NCBI RefSeq assembly: GCF_003012705.1
Contig: NZ_PXYL01000004.1
Coordinates: forward strand, 477,817 to 541,816
Source: Pseudaminobacter soli (ex Li et al. 2025)
Lineage (GTDB): Bacteria; Pseudomonadota; Alphaproteobacteria; Rhizobiales; Rhizobiaceae
DNA: 64,000 bases
Reading direction: 5' to 3'
Both the position numbers and the translations under genes were made by a program. Positions 38,173 to 48,142 of the stretch are shown one piece after another (within the stretch, counting starts at the first letter, position 1; the number at the start of each line of letters is the position of its first letter). Below the pieces are notes generated by a model. That model searched no databases. It was not told where the DNA came from and worked only from the letters and a program-made list of their open reading frames with translations.

Positions 38173-39180
38173 ATGACATCGGGCCAGGCATCGGTATGCG
38201 TAGTCATCGCGGCCAAGAATGCTGCGAGAACGATCGACCGGGCGATAGGCTCGGCGTTACGTGAGCCGCAGGTCAGCGAGGTGCTCGTGGTCGACGACGG
38301 CTCGAGCGACGCCACGGCAGAGGTTTCATTCGGCGCTGATGACGGCAGCGGCCGGTTGCGCATCCTTCGCCTGGAAACGAACAGGGGGCCGGCATTCGCC
38401 CGCAACCACGCGATCGCGAATTCCTCCGCACCGCTGATCGCGATCCTCGACGCCGACGACTTTTTTCTCCCCGGCCGCTTCGGGATGCTGCTTGGAGGGG
38501 ATGATTGGGACTTCGTCGCGGACAACATCGTATTCATCGACGCGCGGAACGCGGACATGGCGCTGGAGGTGCCAGCCTTCGCGCCTGAGCCGCGCTTCCT
38601 CGACCTTGCCGCCTTTGTCGAAGGCAACATCTCCCGGCGCGGCGCCTCGCGTGGCGAAATTGGTTTCCTGAAGCCGGTGATGCGCCGAGCATTCCTCGAT
38701 GCGCATGGGCTGCGCTATCGCGAGGAACTGCGCCTGGGCGAAGACTATGATCTCTATGCGCGGGCGCTGACGCGCGGCGCGCACTACAAGGTGGTGCACA
38801 GCTGCGGCTATGGCGCGGTGGTGCGGCACGACTCCCTAAGTGGCCAGCACCGGACGCTCGACCTGCAACGCCTTTACGAAGCCGACCGGGCGATACTTGC
38901 TGCGGATGATCTGCCGCCCCATGCGCGCCGTGCGCTCGACCGGCACGAACGCCACATTCGCGGGCGCTTCGAGCTGCGGCGCTTTCTGGACGAAAGGCGA
39001 GAGCTTGGTCTGGCACGGGCAGGTTTGCGCGCACTGACCCGGCCCGCCGCCTTGCCCGCCGTCGTCGGCGGCGTCGCGGGCGACAAGCTCGACGCCTTCA
39101 GGGCGCGGAAGCGGACGACGGAGAGCGGACCTGCCGCTCCCCGCTATCTATTAGCCGCGCGACCTACCGCTCAACGGTAG
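38173..39180 (+). CDS. exoU: Family 2 glycosyltransferase in exoU position
   Basis: A 335-residue GT-A enzyme. N-terminal VCVVIAAKNAARTIDRAIGSAL is followed by VLVVDDGSSDAT, AILDADDFF (DxD-type metal site) and RLGEDYDLYARAL (acceptor-side ED motif). ExoU in S. meliloti adds a late glucose of the succinoglycan octasaccharide. The symbol rests on family and on its place between exoX and exoV. Its end overlaps the convergent exoV by 10 bases. Confidence 0.78.
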   Translation: MTSGQASVCVVIAAKNAARTIDRAIGSALREPQVSEVLVVDDGSSDATAEVSFGADDGSGRLRILRLETNRGPAFARNHAIANSSAPLIAILDADDFFLPGRFGMLLGGDDWDFVADNIVFIDARNADMALEVPAFAPEPRFLDLAAFVEGNISRRGASRGEIGFLKPVMRRAFLDAHGLRYREELRLGEDYDLYARALTRGAHYKVVHSCGYGAVVRHDSLSGQHRTLDLQRLYEADRAILAADDLPPHARRALDRHERHIRGRFELRRFLDERRELGLARAGLRALTRPAALPAVVGGVAGDKLDAFRARKRTTESGPAAPRYLLAARPTAQR

Positions 39181-40121
39181 TCGCGGCGAATTCCGTCCAG
39201 CACCTCGCGAAACCGATCCTTGCGCTCGGCAAGCATGGCATCCGAGCTCAGTTGTGGCTTTGCCCGGCGCGCCTGCCACAGCGCCAGCGTGGAAGGCATG
39301 GCCAGCGCCTGCTTCGCCAGGCCGCGCAGGCTTGAGCGCGAAGGCTCAGCCCGCGTGATTACAAGGCTCTCGTCGAACTCGCGATTGTTAGGGTTCTCAC
39401 TTTCCTGCGCCCTGCTTTCGAACTCCATGCCCCAGAAACGGGCGCCCTTGGCGATGGCCTCGGCGCGCGAGGAGATGGGCACGTGGCGCGGACTGTAAGT
39501 GACGCCGAGGCTTGTCGCCCAGTCCTGCCACTTGAAGCTGTTGATCGAGCGCGACGTGCTGACTGCCACCCAGGGCACGCGAAAGGCGTCGGCGAGGATC
39601 GCCGCATGCATGGACTCGGCCACGACCAAATCTGCCTGCGCGATGGCTCGAATGACCGACTTCGCCTCACCGCAAGGGTCGACATAGCCTAGCCCGGCCG
39701 TCTTGCAGACGACCGGCCACAGGCCGCCGACAGTCGACTCCCAATGGGGAACGAAGATCGCGCCGCCGGTCTTCGGCAGGTTCCGGAACTCTGGCATTTC
39801 GGCCACCATCACAGCCGGATCGACGATGCCTAGATCTGCCCCGAGGCCGAGCTTGCCAGCGGTCAGCGGTCCGCGAACGCAGCGAATGTCCCATTCCGCC
39901 GCATCGGAGAAATCAGGGAGCGAGCCGTAACCGAAACCGCTACCGACCACGAGTTTCTTTACGCCGCCCGGCAGCAGCGCGCGATTGAGCACCGTGCCGA
40001 CGCCGACCAGAAGCACATCGGGGTGAACGTCCCGAAAGCCGGGCAGCAGAAAATCCCAGAGCCAGAGGTTCAGGTCATCGCCGAAATTGCCGTGGGCGGA
40101 TTCCCAATAGAATGGATGCAT
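39171..40121 (-). CDS. exoV: Polysaccharide pyruvyltransferase
   Basis: Adds the pyruvate ketal to the terminal sugar of the repeat unit. The 316-residue protein begins MHPFYWESAHGNFGDDLNLWLWDFLLPG, typical of the pyruvyltransferase family, with GVGTVLN, ESMHAAILADAFRVPWVAVS and SINSFKWQDW as further signatures. The start at 40121 has AGGAGG upstream; a longer frame is not supported. Next to exoW, as in S. meliloti. Confidence 0.9.
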   Translation of the reverse strand: MHPFYWESAHGNFGDDLNLWLWDFLLPGFRDVHPDVLLVGVGTVLNRALLPGGVKKLVVGSGFGYGSLPDFSDAAEWDIRCVRGPLTAGKLGLGADLGIVDPAVMVAEMPEFRNLPKTGGAIFVPHWESTVGGLWPVVCKTAGLGYVDPCGEAKSVIRAIAQADLVVAESMHAAILADAFRVPWVAVSTSRSINSFKWQDWATSLGVTYSPRHVPISSRAEAIAKGARFWGMEFESRAQESENPNNREFDESLVITRAEPSRSSLRGLAKQALAMPSTLALWQARRAKPQLSSDAMLAERKDRFREVLDGIRRDYR

Positions 40122-40132
40122 GGGGCGGCCTC

Positions 40133-41092
40133 CTATTTGGCGATCTTGGCGACGGCGAGTTCGAGCGCGTTGCGCAATATGCGCGGGTCGCGCCAGGCCC
40201 ATTGCGCAAGCAGGCGCAGTTGGGGGGCCTTGCGCCGCTTAACCAGTCGCGCCTGGCCCCAGAGAGCCTGATTTCGGGCAGTCTGTTTGTAGGAATGGAT
40301 CGAGGCCAGGTCCGTGGGCCCGTGCGCGAACCTGCTTTCGAGCCGGTCGAGCGCCACCCAGGTGTTGAATTGCTGCTTCAGGAACTGCGGCGAGTCCGAA
40401 TCCATGCCGTGGAAGATGTTGATCCCCTCGCCCCGCGTCGCGCCCACACTTTCGCTGAGCACCGTGCGGCGGGCAGCGCGAACGCAGTCGTAGAAGAACA
40501 GCACATCCTCGGCCGCAAGCCGCAGCGAGGCTTCGAAACGGATGTTGCGGAAAAGGCTCCTGCCGATGACCATGCAGGACAGATGCATGAAGCTCCAGTT
40601 CTTCAGCATCACGCCGGCGAGGTCGGGAACCTCGACCAGCGGCGGATCGTCCGACAGCCGGTTGAGCTCGGTGGTGCCAGCGAGGTCGGAAACGCCGAAG
40701 TGATAGTAGAAGGCCTCGCTGCCCGCGATCGAGGCCCAGTAACAGTCGGCATCAAAAAGTGACATGCCGCCCACAGCATTCTTCAGGTGGTCGGGGGCCC
40801 ACGCGTCGTCGGAATCAAGAAAGGCGGCGTAGGCACTGTTTGCCGGAACATGATCGAGCCCCGTGTTGCGGGCCCCACCGGGACCGGCATTGTCTTGTTT
40901 TATAACCGTTATTCGCGCCCTCTCTTCCAGCGAAAGCCCATCGAGATCGGCTTCGACCGGCAGAGGCGAGGCATCGTCAACGACGATGACGTCATAATCC
41001 GCATGGCTCTGGGCGAATACGGAATCTAGCGCGCGGCGCAGGATTCCGGGCTCTCGCTGGTAGTATGGAATGATGGCAGTGCACTTCGTCAT
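40133..41092 (-). CDS. exoW: Family 2 glycosyltransferase
   Basis: A 319-residue GT-A enzyme: CTAIIPYYQREPGILRRALDSVF, YDVIVVDDASPL, NAGPGGARNTGLDH and AFLDSDDAWAP (DxD site). ExoW adds a glucose late in the succinoglycan side chain. It lies upstream of exoV on the same strand, 11 bases apart, so the two form an operon. Confidence 0.87.
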   Translation of the reverse strand: MTKCTAIIPYYQREPGILRRALDSVFAQSHADYDVIVVDDASPLPVEADLDGLSLEERARITVIKQDNAGPGGARNTGLDHVPANSAYAAFLDSDDAWAPDHLKNAVGGMSLFDADCYWASIAGSEAFYYHFGVSDLAGTTELNRLSDDPPLVEVPDLAGVMLKNWSFMHLSCMVIGRSLFRNIRFEASLRLAAEDVLFFYDCVRAARRTVLSESVGATRGEGINIFHGMDSDSPQFLKQQFNTWVALDRLESRFAHGPTDLASIHSYKQTARNQALWGQARLVKRRKAPQLRLLAQWAWRDPRILRNALELAVAKIAK

Positions 41093-41224
41093 TCTTTCGT
41101 GCCTTAAAAAATCCAGGGAGGCTCGCAGGCTAGCGAAGGTCTCGACCGGCTCGCGATTCGATGGCCCGAAAACCGGGCTCGTTGACGATGCAGCCCTTTA
41201 CGCAATGACAAACGGGGCTCGTTC

Positions 41225-42709
41225 ATGGCGCCAGCAATTAATCTGAAGACTGTGACAAACAATGTTGGCTGGAGCGTCCTTTCGAAGACCAGCACATTCG
41301 GGCTGAAGTTTGTCACCGTCCCGATCCTGGCCCGCATCCTCACCCCGCAGGAGTTCGGCGTGGTGGCGGTCGCACAGACCGTGGTGATGTTCCTGACGAT
41401 GATCGGCAGCGCCGGACTTGCCACCTCCCTGGTGCTCCAAAAGGAGGAGGACATGGAGACCGTCCATTCGGTCTTCTGGGCCAACCTTCTGATGGCGACC
41501 GTGATGGGCGCAGTGCTCTACCTGTGGGCAGAGCCGTTCGCCGGACTGCTGGGCGCGCCGGACGCCGCCTATCTGCTCCGCATCATGGCGCTGCTGATCC
41601 CCATCCAGCTCTGCGGTGACGTGGCCTATTCGCTGCTTGCCCGCCGCATGGCCTTCGACAAGGACGCGGCCTGGAGCGTGATTTCCGAATGCGTGGGCGC
41701 GGTGGTGGCCCTGGGCCTGGCATTGCTTGGCTGGGGCGTGTGGGCGCTGGTGGCGCAGCTGTTTTCCTCTGCGCTCGTAAGGCTTGGGGGGCTCTTTTAC
41801 GCCACCGGCTACAGGCCAAGCCTGTCTGCTTCGCCGCGCAAGATTGCCGGGCTGACCAAATACAGCCTGGGCATCACCGGGTCGGAGATCTTCAATTTCA
41901 TCACCTTCCAGTCGCCGCTGGTGGTCGTGTCGCGCCATCTGGGCCTGACCGACGCGGGCGCCTATTCGGCCGCCAACCGCTTTTCCAGTATTCCCAACCA
42001 GGTCGTGCTTTCGGCGCTGATGGGCGTGCTGTTTCCCGTCTTCAGTCACATGCATGGCGAGCAGGAGCGCCGCTCCAACGCGCTGATGCTAAGTACGCAG
42101 GTTTGCACCATTTTCCTCGCTCCCATGATGTTCGGCATCTGGGCCGTCGCGGAGCCTGCAATGCTGGTGATCTTCGGAAAGCAATGGGCCTCTGCCTGGC
42201 CGGTGCTCGGCCTGCTGGCCCTGTCGAAGGGCATCATGTCGCCCTGCAGCACCTTCATTCCCTATCTGAAGGGAGCCGGCCGCAGCAATGTGCTCTGGTG
42301 GGTGGCGGTGATACGCGCCGCTCTCGTCTACGGCGCGGTGAGCTATGGCGCGATGACCGACGGCCTCGTGGCAGCGATGGTGTGGCTTTGCGTGGCCAAT
42401 GCCGTGACGCTGATTTTCTACTCCTGGGCGGTGTTCCGCACAAATGGCACGGCCTTCCTGTCCGGGCTCTACGTGACCAGCCGGCCGATGATCACCGCCG
42501 TGATCATGGCAGTGGCGGTCCGCTTCCTGCTCGACCAGATCAAGGACACGGTGCCGAATGCGGTCTGGCAGCTGGTGATCGGCAGCGTTGCCGGTGCGAT
42601 CATCTACGGGCTTCTGGTGCTGCTGACCGAGCGAGCGCTTCTGCGCAAGCTGCTGCAACTGGTGAAAGACCGGCGTGCCCCGCAGGCAAGTGCCGAAGCG
42701 AGCAGTTGA
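41225..42709 (+). CDS. exoT: Repeat-unit flippase (Wzx/MOP family)
   Basis: A 494-residue inner-membrane protein with about 12-14 helices of the polysaccharide flippase family. It starts NNVGWSVLSKTSTFGLKFVTVPILARILTPQEFG, with SAANRFSSIPNQVVLSALMGVLFPVFS in the middle. ExoT is thought to move the finished lipid-linked octasaccharide across the membrane. Divergent from exoW across a 132-base spacer. Confidence 0.9.
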   Translation: MAPAINLKTVTNNVGWSVLSKTSTFGLKFVTVPILARILTPQEFGVVAVAQTVVMFLTMIGSAGLATSLVLQKEEDMETVHSVFWANLLMATVMGAVLYLWAEPFAGLLGAPDAAYLLRIMALLIPIQLCGDVAYSLLARRMAFDKDAAWSVISECVGAVVALGLALLGWGVWALVAQLFSSALVRLGGLFYATGYRPSLSASPRKIAGLTKYSLGITGSEIFNFITFQSPLVVVSRHLGLTDAGAYSAANRFSSIPNQVVLSALMGVLFPVFSHMHGEQERRSNALMLSTQVCTIFLAPMMFGIWAVAEPAMLVIFGKQWASAWPVLGLLALSKGIMSPCSTFIPYLKGAGRSNVLWWVAVIRAALVYGAVSYGAMTDGLVAAMVWLCVANAVTLIFYSWAVFRTNGTAFLSGLYVTSRPMITAVIMAVAVRFLLDQIKDTVPNAVWQLVIGSVAGAIIYGLLVLLTERALLRKLLQLVKDRRAPQASAEASS

Positions 42710-43111
42710 ACGGCGCGTGCCACAATTTCGTCGCGGGAGGGGTACGTGCAAACACCGGATGCCAAGCAACCGGGGCAACCATGTCTCCTCCCGCATCGAC
42801 GAATTGACGGCCTAAGCGCAGCGCTGTTCCGACCGCCTTGTTGCCCTCGACGGCCAGAGCGCGTTCGTGACCGATTTGCGGGACCGGATCGGCGCGGTTT
42901 TCCGGAGAAACACGGAGGCCCGAGGCCCGGCCGGCTAAGCGAGCTCGCGGCCGGATTAACGAGCGCTTACAAAATGTTACCCGTGACGACTGGGGATTTC
43001 CGGCTGGCGTCACATTCTCATCTCTACCCTGTCCTAAGTGCAATGCAGCATTCTGAATGATTTGGACAGGCGGCACCGTTTTTTAGCCGCCGCAGCAGAC
43101 AGGGAGACCCC
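42710..43111. other. Spacer between exoT and exoK
   Basis: A 402-base stretch where S. meliloti has exoI and exoH. Frames on both strands are short, start poorly and have no recognisable domain, so I see no gene or clear remnant. The last 150 bases (TTACAAAATGTTACCC near 42966) are less GC-rich and likely hold the exoKLAMON promoter. Confidence 0.55.
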
Positions 43112-43930
43112 GTGATTTCAACCGCGACGGACCAGACTCGAATCAATCCTGCGCTCCTTGCGCTGGGACTTGGAACAGTGATCCTCTCGTCGTTTGCAAA
43201 TGTGGCAAGCCTGCACGCCCAGGACGCCATCGGGAAATCCTTCGTCGAGAATTTCGACAGTCTCAACAAACAGCGCTGGTACATCTCCGACGGCTGGTCG
43301 AACGGCGACCACCAGAACTGCATCTGGTCGAAAGATCAGGTCTCGGTTTCCGCCGGCACGCTGAAGCTCGGCTTCGCCAAGCAGAAGCTGAAAGACCGCA
43401 ACCATGTCTGCGGCGAAATCCAGACCAATGCGCGCTTCGGCTATGGCACCTTCGAAGTGCGCATGAAGACGGCGGCCGGCTCGGGCCTCAACACCGGCTT
43501 CTTCACCTATATCGGGCCAACCCACGGTCAGCCGCATGACGAGATCGACTTCGAGATCCTGGGCAAGGATCCGTCGAAGGTGCAGCTCAACCAGTATGTG
43601 AACGCCAAGAGCGTGGGCAGCGCGGCGCTGGTCGACGTGCCGGGCGGCGCCAGCAAGGGCTTTCACGACTACGCCTTCGTCTGGGAGAAGAATCGCATCC
43701 GCTGGTATGTCGACGGCAAGCTGGCCGGCGAGGAAACCAACCCGGCGAAAATTCCGTCTCATCCATCCAAGATCTACATGAGCCTCTGGGGCAGCGGCAC
43801 GCTGAAGTCCTGGATGGGCGCCTTCGTCGAACCTGCGGGCCCGATCGCGGCCGAAATCAAGCGCGTCGCCTACACGGCGCCGGGCGAACCCTGCCAATTT
43901 CCTGAATCGGTTGTCTGCAAGCTGAAATAG
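43112..43930 (+). CDS. exoK: Secreted endo-beta-1,3-1,4-glycanase (GH16)
   Basis: Trims nascent succinoglycan to lower its chain length. The 272-residue protein has a signal peptide (about residues 1-37, ending LHAQ), a GH16 fold and the catalytic motif DEIDFEILG. GYGTFEVRMKTAAGSGLNTGFFTY precedes it. The start is a GTG with AGGGAG about 8 bases upstream; no ATG competes. Confidence 0.92.
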   Translation: MISTATDQTRINPALLALGLGTVILSSFANVASLHAQDAIGKSFVENFDSLNKQRWYISDGWSNGDHQNCIWSKDQVSVSAGTLKLGFAKQKLKDRNHVCGEIQTNARFGYGTFEVRMKTAAGSGLNTGFFTYIGPTHGQPHDEIDFEILGKDPSKVQLNQYVNAKSVGSAALVDVPGGASKGFHDYAFVWEKNRIRWYVDGKLAGEETNPAKIPSHPSKIYMSLWGSGTLKSWMGAFVEPAGPIAAEIKRVAYTAPGEPCQFPESVVCKLK

Positions 43931-43948
43931 CAACGCGGAGTAGCCTCG

Positions 43949-45127
43949 ATGTTGCACGTACTCTACCTCGTGCATGACCTGTCCGATCCGGCGGTGCGCC
44001 GGCGGGTGGACATGCTGCAGGCCGGTGGCGCCAAGGTGACGCTGGCGGGGTTCCGCCGCGCTGACAAGGCCACGGCCGGGCTGGAGGCGCTGTCGCCGAT
44101 AGACCTCGGACAGACGCATGACGGCAAATTCGCCCAGCGCCTTACTGCCGTCGGCAAGGCAGCACTTGGGCTCGGCGCGCGCCTGTGCGGCGTGCGCAGG
44201 CCCGACGTCATCATCGGCCGGAACCTCGAGATGCTGGCGCTCGCCCGCCGGGCCAGGTCGATGTTCGGCGGCGACATGCCCGTGGTCTACGAGTGCCTCG
44301 ACATCCATCGGCTGCTGCTCGGAAATGGCGGCGTCTCGCGTGTCATGCGGGCGGCGGAGCGGATGCTCGGCGGCAAGGCCTCGCTGCTGATGACGAGCTC
44401 CCCCGCCTTCGTGCGCGATTATTTTGAGCGCTTTTCCCAGATCGACGCGCCGGTGGCGCTGCTGCAGAACAAGGTTCTGGAACTGCACCGCCGCCCGGCG
44501 CCAGCCGGCAACGGTGCCGCCCCTCTGCCGGCTGCCGGCGAGCCATGGGTCATCGGCTGGTTCGGTGCGTTGAGGTGCAGGAAATCGCTTGAGCTGCTCG
44601 GCGCATTCACGCAGCAGGCCGAGGGGCGCTTCAAGGTCGTGCTGCGCGGCCGCCCGGCATATACGGAGTTCGCCGATTTCGACGGCTTCGTCGCGGCCGA
44701 GCCGCACATGCGCTTCGAGGGCGCCTACCGCAATCCGGAAGATCTCGCCGCGATCTATGGCCAGGTCCACTTCGCCTGGGCAATCGACTTCTTCGAGGAA
44801 GGGCTGAATTCCAGCTGGCTGCTGCCCAACCGGCTCTATGAGGGCTGCCTGCATGGCGCAGTGCCCATTGCCATGGCCGATACCGAAACCGGCCGCTTCC
44901 TGGCCGAACGGCATATGGGTCTTCGGCTCGAGGCGGCATCGGTCGAAGCCTTGACCACGCTGCTGGGCACCATCGATGCCGAGAGCTTTGCAGCTATGCG
45001 CGACAGGATAGCCGCTGAGGACCGCGGCACATGGGTCTGCGACCGGCGCGACTGCCTGGCGCTGGTCGAGCGACTGAAGGGGCTTACCGCCCGCGTCGAA
45101 CCCGCAGCCATGTTGCAGACGGCGTGA
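43949..45127 (+). CDS. exoL: Succinoglycan glycosyltransferase
   Basis: A 392-residue GT-B-like enzyme (MLHVLYLVHDLSDPAVRRRVDML ... PWVIGWFGALRCRKSLELL ... SSWLLPNRLYEGCLHGAVPIA). ExoL adds a glucose early in repeat-unit assembly in S. meliloti. Located between exoK and exoA in the same operon, 18 bases after exoK. Confidence 0.88.
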   Translation: MLHVLYLVHDLSDPAVRRRVDMLQAGGAKVTLAGFRRADKATAGLEALSPIDLGQTHDGKFAQRLTAVGKAALGLGARLCGVRRPDVIIGRNLEMLALARRARSMFGGDMPVVYECLDIHRLLLGNGGVSRVMRAAERMLGGKASLLMTSSPAFVRDYFERFSQIDAPVALLQNKVLELHRRPAPAGNGAAPLPAAGEPWVIGWFGALRCRKSLELLGAFTQQAEGRFKVVLRGRPAYTEFADFDGFVAAEPHMRFEGAYRNPEDLAAIYGQVHFAWAIDFFEEGLNSSWLLPNRLYEGCLHGAVPIAMADTETGRFLAERHMGLRLEAASVEALTTLLGTIDAESFAAMRDRIAAEDRGTWVCDRRDCLALVERLKGLTARVEPAAMLQTA

Positions 45128-45141
45128 GAACGGCGAATTTG

Positions 45142-46155
45142 ATGAACACGACAATGACCGAAGCGAAGCTGCCGGCCACGCCCTGCATGGTGGTGATCCC
45201 CTGCCTCAACGAGGCGGAGAACATCGAGGCGTTGATCAAGCGGCTGACGCCGTCCGCAGAACGCCTCGACATGGCGATCATCGTGGTCGACGGCGGCAGC
45301 ACCGACGGAACGCCGCAGATCGTGACGACGATTGCGGCCACCAATCCGCGCGTGCTGCTCCTGCACAATCCCAAGAAGATCCAGAGTGCGGCGGTCAATC
45401 TCGCGGTCGAGCAGTTCGGCCATGTGTTTCACAGCTTCATCCGTATCGATGCGCATGGCGACTACCCGGCCGACTATTGCGATCGGCTGATCGAGGAGGC
45501 CGAGCAGACGCATGCGGACTCGGTCGTGGTTGCAATGGCCACGCGCGGCTTCGGCGCGTTCCAGAAGGCAACGGCCATGGCGCAGAACTCCCGGCTCGGC
45601 AATGGCGGTTCGCCGCATCGGCAGGGCGCGCGAGGGCATTGGACCGACCACGGCCATCATGCCTTCATGCGGGTGAGCGCGTTCCGCGCCGTCGGCGGTT
45701 ATGACGAGAGCTTCAGCCACAACGAGGATGCCGAGTTGGACTATCGGCTGCGCGCCGCCGGTCACCGCCTGTGGATGACCGACAAGACCTTCATGGTCTA
45801 CTATCCGAGGGCCACCGTACGCGGGCTGTTCAAGCAGTATCTGGGCTATGGCCGAGGGCGCGCCAAAAACATCCTGAAGCACCAGGTCATGCCAAAGGCC
45901 CGGCAGATGATCCCGCTGATGGTCTTTCCCGTGGTTGCCGGCGCATCGCTCGCGGTGCTCAACTGGGTGGCCGTGTTGCCGGCATTCATGTGGGCCGCGA
46001 TCTGCCTTGGCTACGGCGTGTGGATGGCGCTTGGCCAGCGCAACCCCTATGGGCCGCTTGCCGGCTTCTCGGCCATGGTCATGCATCTGGCCTGGTCGGC
46101 CGGGTTCTGGCTGCAACTCCTCAATTTCCGCAAGCGCGAGGAGAAGGCGGCATGA
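45142..46155 (+). CDS. exoA: Succinoglycan beta-1,3-glucosyltransferase
   Basis: Adds the first glucose to the galactose-lipid primer. The 337-residue GT2 protein has MVVIPCLNEAENIEALIKRL, IIVVDGGSTDGT, IRIDAHGDYP (D-x-D-like) and SHNEDAELDYRLRAAGHRLWM, plus C-terminal membrane helices (about residues 255-325). The start at 45142 follows the exoL stop by 14 bases; a second ATG four codons later is possible. Confidence 0.9.
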   Translation: MNTTMTEAKLPATPCMVVIPCLNEAENIEALIKRLTPSAERLDMAIIVVDGGSTDGTPQIVTTIAATNPRVLLLHNPKKIQSAAVNLAVEQFGHVFHSFIRIDAHGDYPADYCDRLIEEAEQTHADSVVVAMATRGFGAFQKATAMAQNSRLGNGGSPHRQGARGHWTDHGHHAFMRVSAFRAVGGYDESFSHNEDAELDYRLRAAGHRLWMTDKTFMVYYPRATVRGLFKQYLGYGRGRAKNILKHQVMPKARQMIPLMVFPVVAGASLAVLNWVAVLPAFMWAAICLGYGVWMALGQRNPYGPLAGFSAMVMHLAWSAGFWLQLLNFRKREEKAA

Positions 46156-47114
46156 ACGCGCCCCGTACCCAGCGATCGAAACCCCGGCGGGTCGACATCG
46201 GCGTCTGTACCTTCCGCCGGGCCGAACTCGAGCACACGCTGCGCTCGCTCGCAGCGTTGAGCATACCCGCAAACACTGTGCTGCGCGTTATCGTGGCCGA
46301 CAACGATGTCGAACCCAGCGCCCGCAGCCTCGTCTATGCACTGGCCGGCGAACTGCCGTTCGAGCTCGCCTATGTTCACTGCCCTGCGGCGAACATTTCG
46401 CTGGCGCGCAATACCTGCCTGGAAAGCGGCGGGGGCGATTTCCTCGCCTTCATCGACGACGACTCGACAGCTTCCCCCGAATGGCTGGCCGAGTTGCTGA
46501 AGATTGCGGACACCACTGGCGCCGACGCCGTTCTCGGCCCGGTCCAGGCGGTCTATGGGCCCGGAGCGCCGGACTGGATGAGCCAGGGCGACTTCCACTC
46601 GACAAAGCCGATATTCGTCAACGGCGAAATCCACACAGGCTACAGCGGGAACGTATTACTGCGCCGCACGTCGCCAAAACTTGCCGGACGCCGCTTCAAC
46701 CTGGCCCGCGGGCGTAGCGGCGGAGAGGATACCGAATATTTTGCACGGCTCCACCAGGCCGGCGGCAGGATCGCTTTCGCCCCATCGGCGCTGGTCGTGG
46801 AACCTGTGCCTGCCGAGCGCACTGAGCTGTCCTGGCTGATGAAAAGGCGCTTCCGGGCCGGACAGACCCATGGGCGATTGCTCACGGAATTGCAGCCCAA
46901 TCGTGCGGTCTGGCCGCGGGTTGGCCTTGCCGCCGCCAAGGCTGCCTATTGCTTCGTTGCGGCTGGGGCCAATGCAATCTTTGCCGACAGACGCAACCGT
47001 TTCGCACTCCGCGGCGTTATGCATGTCGGCGCCGTTAGCGGACTTCTTGGCGCGCAGGAGATCAAACAATATGGCGAGCGGCAAACTGCGGGAAAGCGCG
47101 GCAATGCGGCTTGA
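46152..47114 (+). CDS. exoM: Succinoglycan glucosyltransferase
   Basis: A 320-residue GT2 protein that closely resembles S. meliloti ExoM: DIGVCTFRRAELEHTLRSLA, VIVADNDVEPSARSLV, AFIDDDSTASPEWL and GGEDTEYFARLHQAGG. It adds the third glucose of the backbone. The ATG overlaps the exoA stop by four bases (ATGA). A longer frame upstream is a shadow of exoA. Confidence 0.92.
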   Translation: MNAPRTQRSKPRRVDIGVCTFRRAELEHTLRSLAALSIPANTVLRVIVADNDVEPSARSLVYALAGELPFELAYVHCPAANISLARNTCLESGGGDFLAFIDDDSTASPEWLAELLKIADTTGADAVLGPVQAVYGPGAPDWMSQGDFHSTKPIFVNGEIHTGYSGNVLLRRTSPKLAGRRFNLARGRSGGEDTEYFARLHQAGGRIAFAPSALVVEPVPAERTELSWLMKRRFRAGQTHGRLLTELQPNRAVWPRVGLAAAKAAYCFVAAGANAIFADRRNRFALRGVMHVGAVSGLLGAQEIKQYGERQTAGKRGNAA

Positions 47115-48066
47115 TGTGACTTTCGTCATAGCGGCCTATAACGCCGAAACTTCCGTGGCACGCGCGATACGTAGCGCGCTCGACCAGAAGGACGTTTCTG
47201 TCGAGGTCGTCGTGGTCGACGATTGCTCGCGCGACCGGACGGTCGAGATCGCCCGTTCGTTCCCCGAAGAATGCGTCCACGTGGTGTCGCTCGGGCAAAA
47301 TCGCGGTCCGGGCGGTGCTCGCAACGTTGGTTTTTCGGTCGCGCGTGGGCGGTGGGTTGCAGTGCTCGATTCCGACGACACCGTTGCGCCGGGGCGGCTT
47401 GCCCGCATGATCGGCCTCGCCGAGAGCGCAAACGCGCAGATCGTCGTCGACAATCTCGAAGTCGTCCGCGATGCCGACGGCAACCGCGAAATGATGTTCG
47501 AAAGCGCGCAGCTTGCAGAAAAGAGCGAGCTGACGCTCGCCGATTTCATCGCCGCCAACATCATGTTCGAGGAGACCTTCTCCTTCGGCTACATGAAGCC
47601 CGTGTTCCAGCGCGAGTTCATTGAGCAGCATGCGCTGCGCTACGATGAGCAGTTGCGCATAGGCGAAGACTACATCTTCCTCGCCTCGGCCCTGGCCAAG
47701 GGTGCCCGCTGCGTGATCGAACCCGAGGTGGGTTACGCCTACCACATCCGCGAGGGTTCCATCTCGCGCGTTATGGAGTTGCACCACGTCGAGGCGATGC
47801 TTGCCGCGGATGCACTGTTTTTCGGCAGCCATGAGATGGATCCCGCCGCGCGCGCAGCACAGGCGCGACGCACTCGCAGCCTTAAGGAGGCTGCCGCGTT
47901 TCTATCGCTGGTGCAGCACCTGAAGGACCGCGCGCCGCTCAAGGCAGCGGGCGCTGCGCTCCGCGACCCGGTCGCGCTCAGACACCTCAAGATGCCGATC
48001 GCCGCGCGTTTGCGGCGGCTTGCAGCAACATTCCAAACACGCCGCGCACTCGGCCAGCCAGGCTGA
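47071..48066 (+). CDS. exoO: Succinoglycan glucosyltransferase
   Basis: A 331-residue GT2 protein: [67 protein letters not shown] and [16 protein letters not shown]. ExoO adds a beta-1,6 glucose that starts the side chain. The start at 47071 has GGAG 10 bases upstream and overlaps exoM by 44 bases; an ATG at 47104 (MRLDVTF) is the alternative. Confidence 0.88.
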   Translation: MASGKLRESAAMRLDVTFVIAAYNAETSVARAIRSALDQKDVSVEVVVVDDCSRDRTVEIARSFPEECVHVVSLGQNRGPGGARNVGFSVARGRWVAVLDSDDTVAPGRLARMIGLAESANAQIVVDNLEVVRDADGNREMMFESAQLAEKSELTLADFIAANIMFEETFSFGYMKPVFQREFIEQHALRYDEQLRIGEDYIFLASALAKGARCVIEPEVGYAYHIREGSISRVMELHHVEAMLAADALFFGSHEMDPAARAAQARRTRSLKEAAAFLSLVQHLKDRAPLKAAGAALRDPVALRHLKMPIAARLRRLAATFQTRRALGQPG

Positions 48067-48142
48067 ACTGCACGGAAACCAACCCGGAGATTGGGCGGGG
48101 AAGGCTCGATATCCGATAAACATGAAGAGGGAAGACGATAAT

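Noticed and set aside
42746..43060. Possible exoI remnant between exoT and exoK
   Set aside because: Neither this frame nor the minus-strand one shows a nuclease-like or other recognisable motif.
43118..45154. 678-residue minus-strand frame over exoK and exoL
   Set aside because: Antisense to two well-supported exo genes and without recognisable domains.
44836..46272. 478-residue minus-strand frame over exoL/exoA
   Set aside because: Antisense shadow; composition unlike a folded protein.
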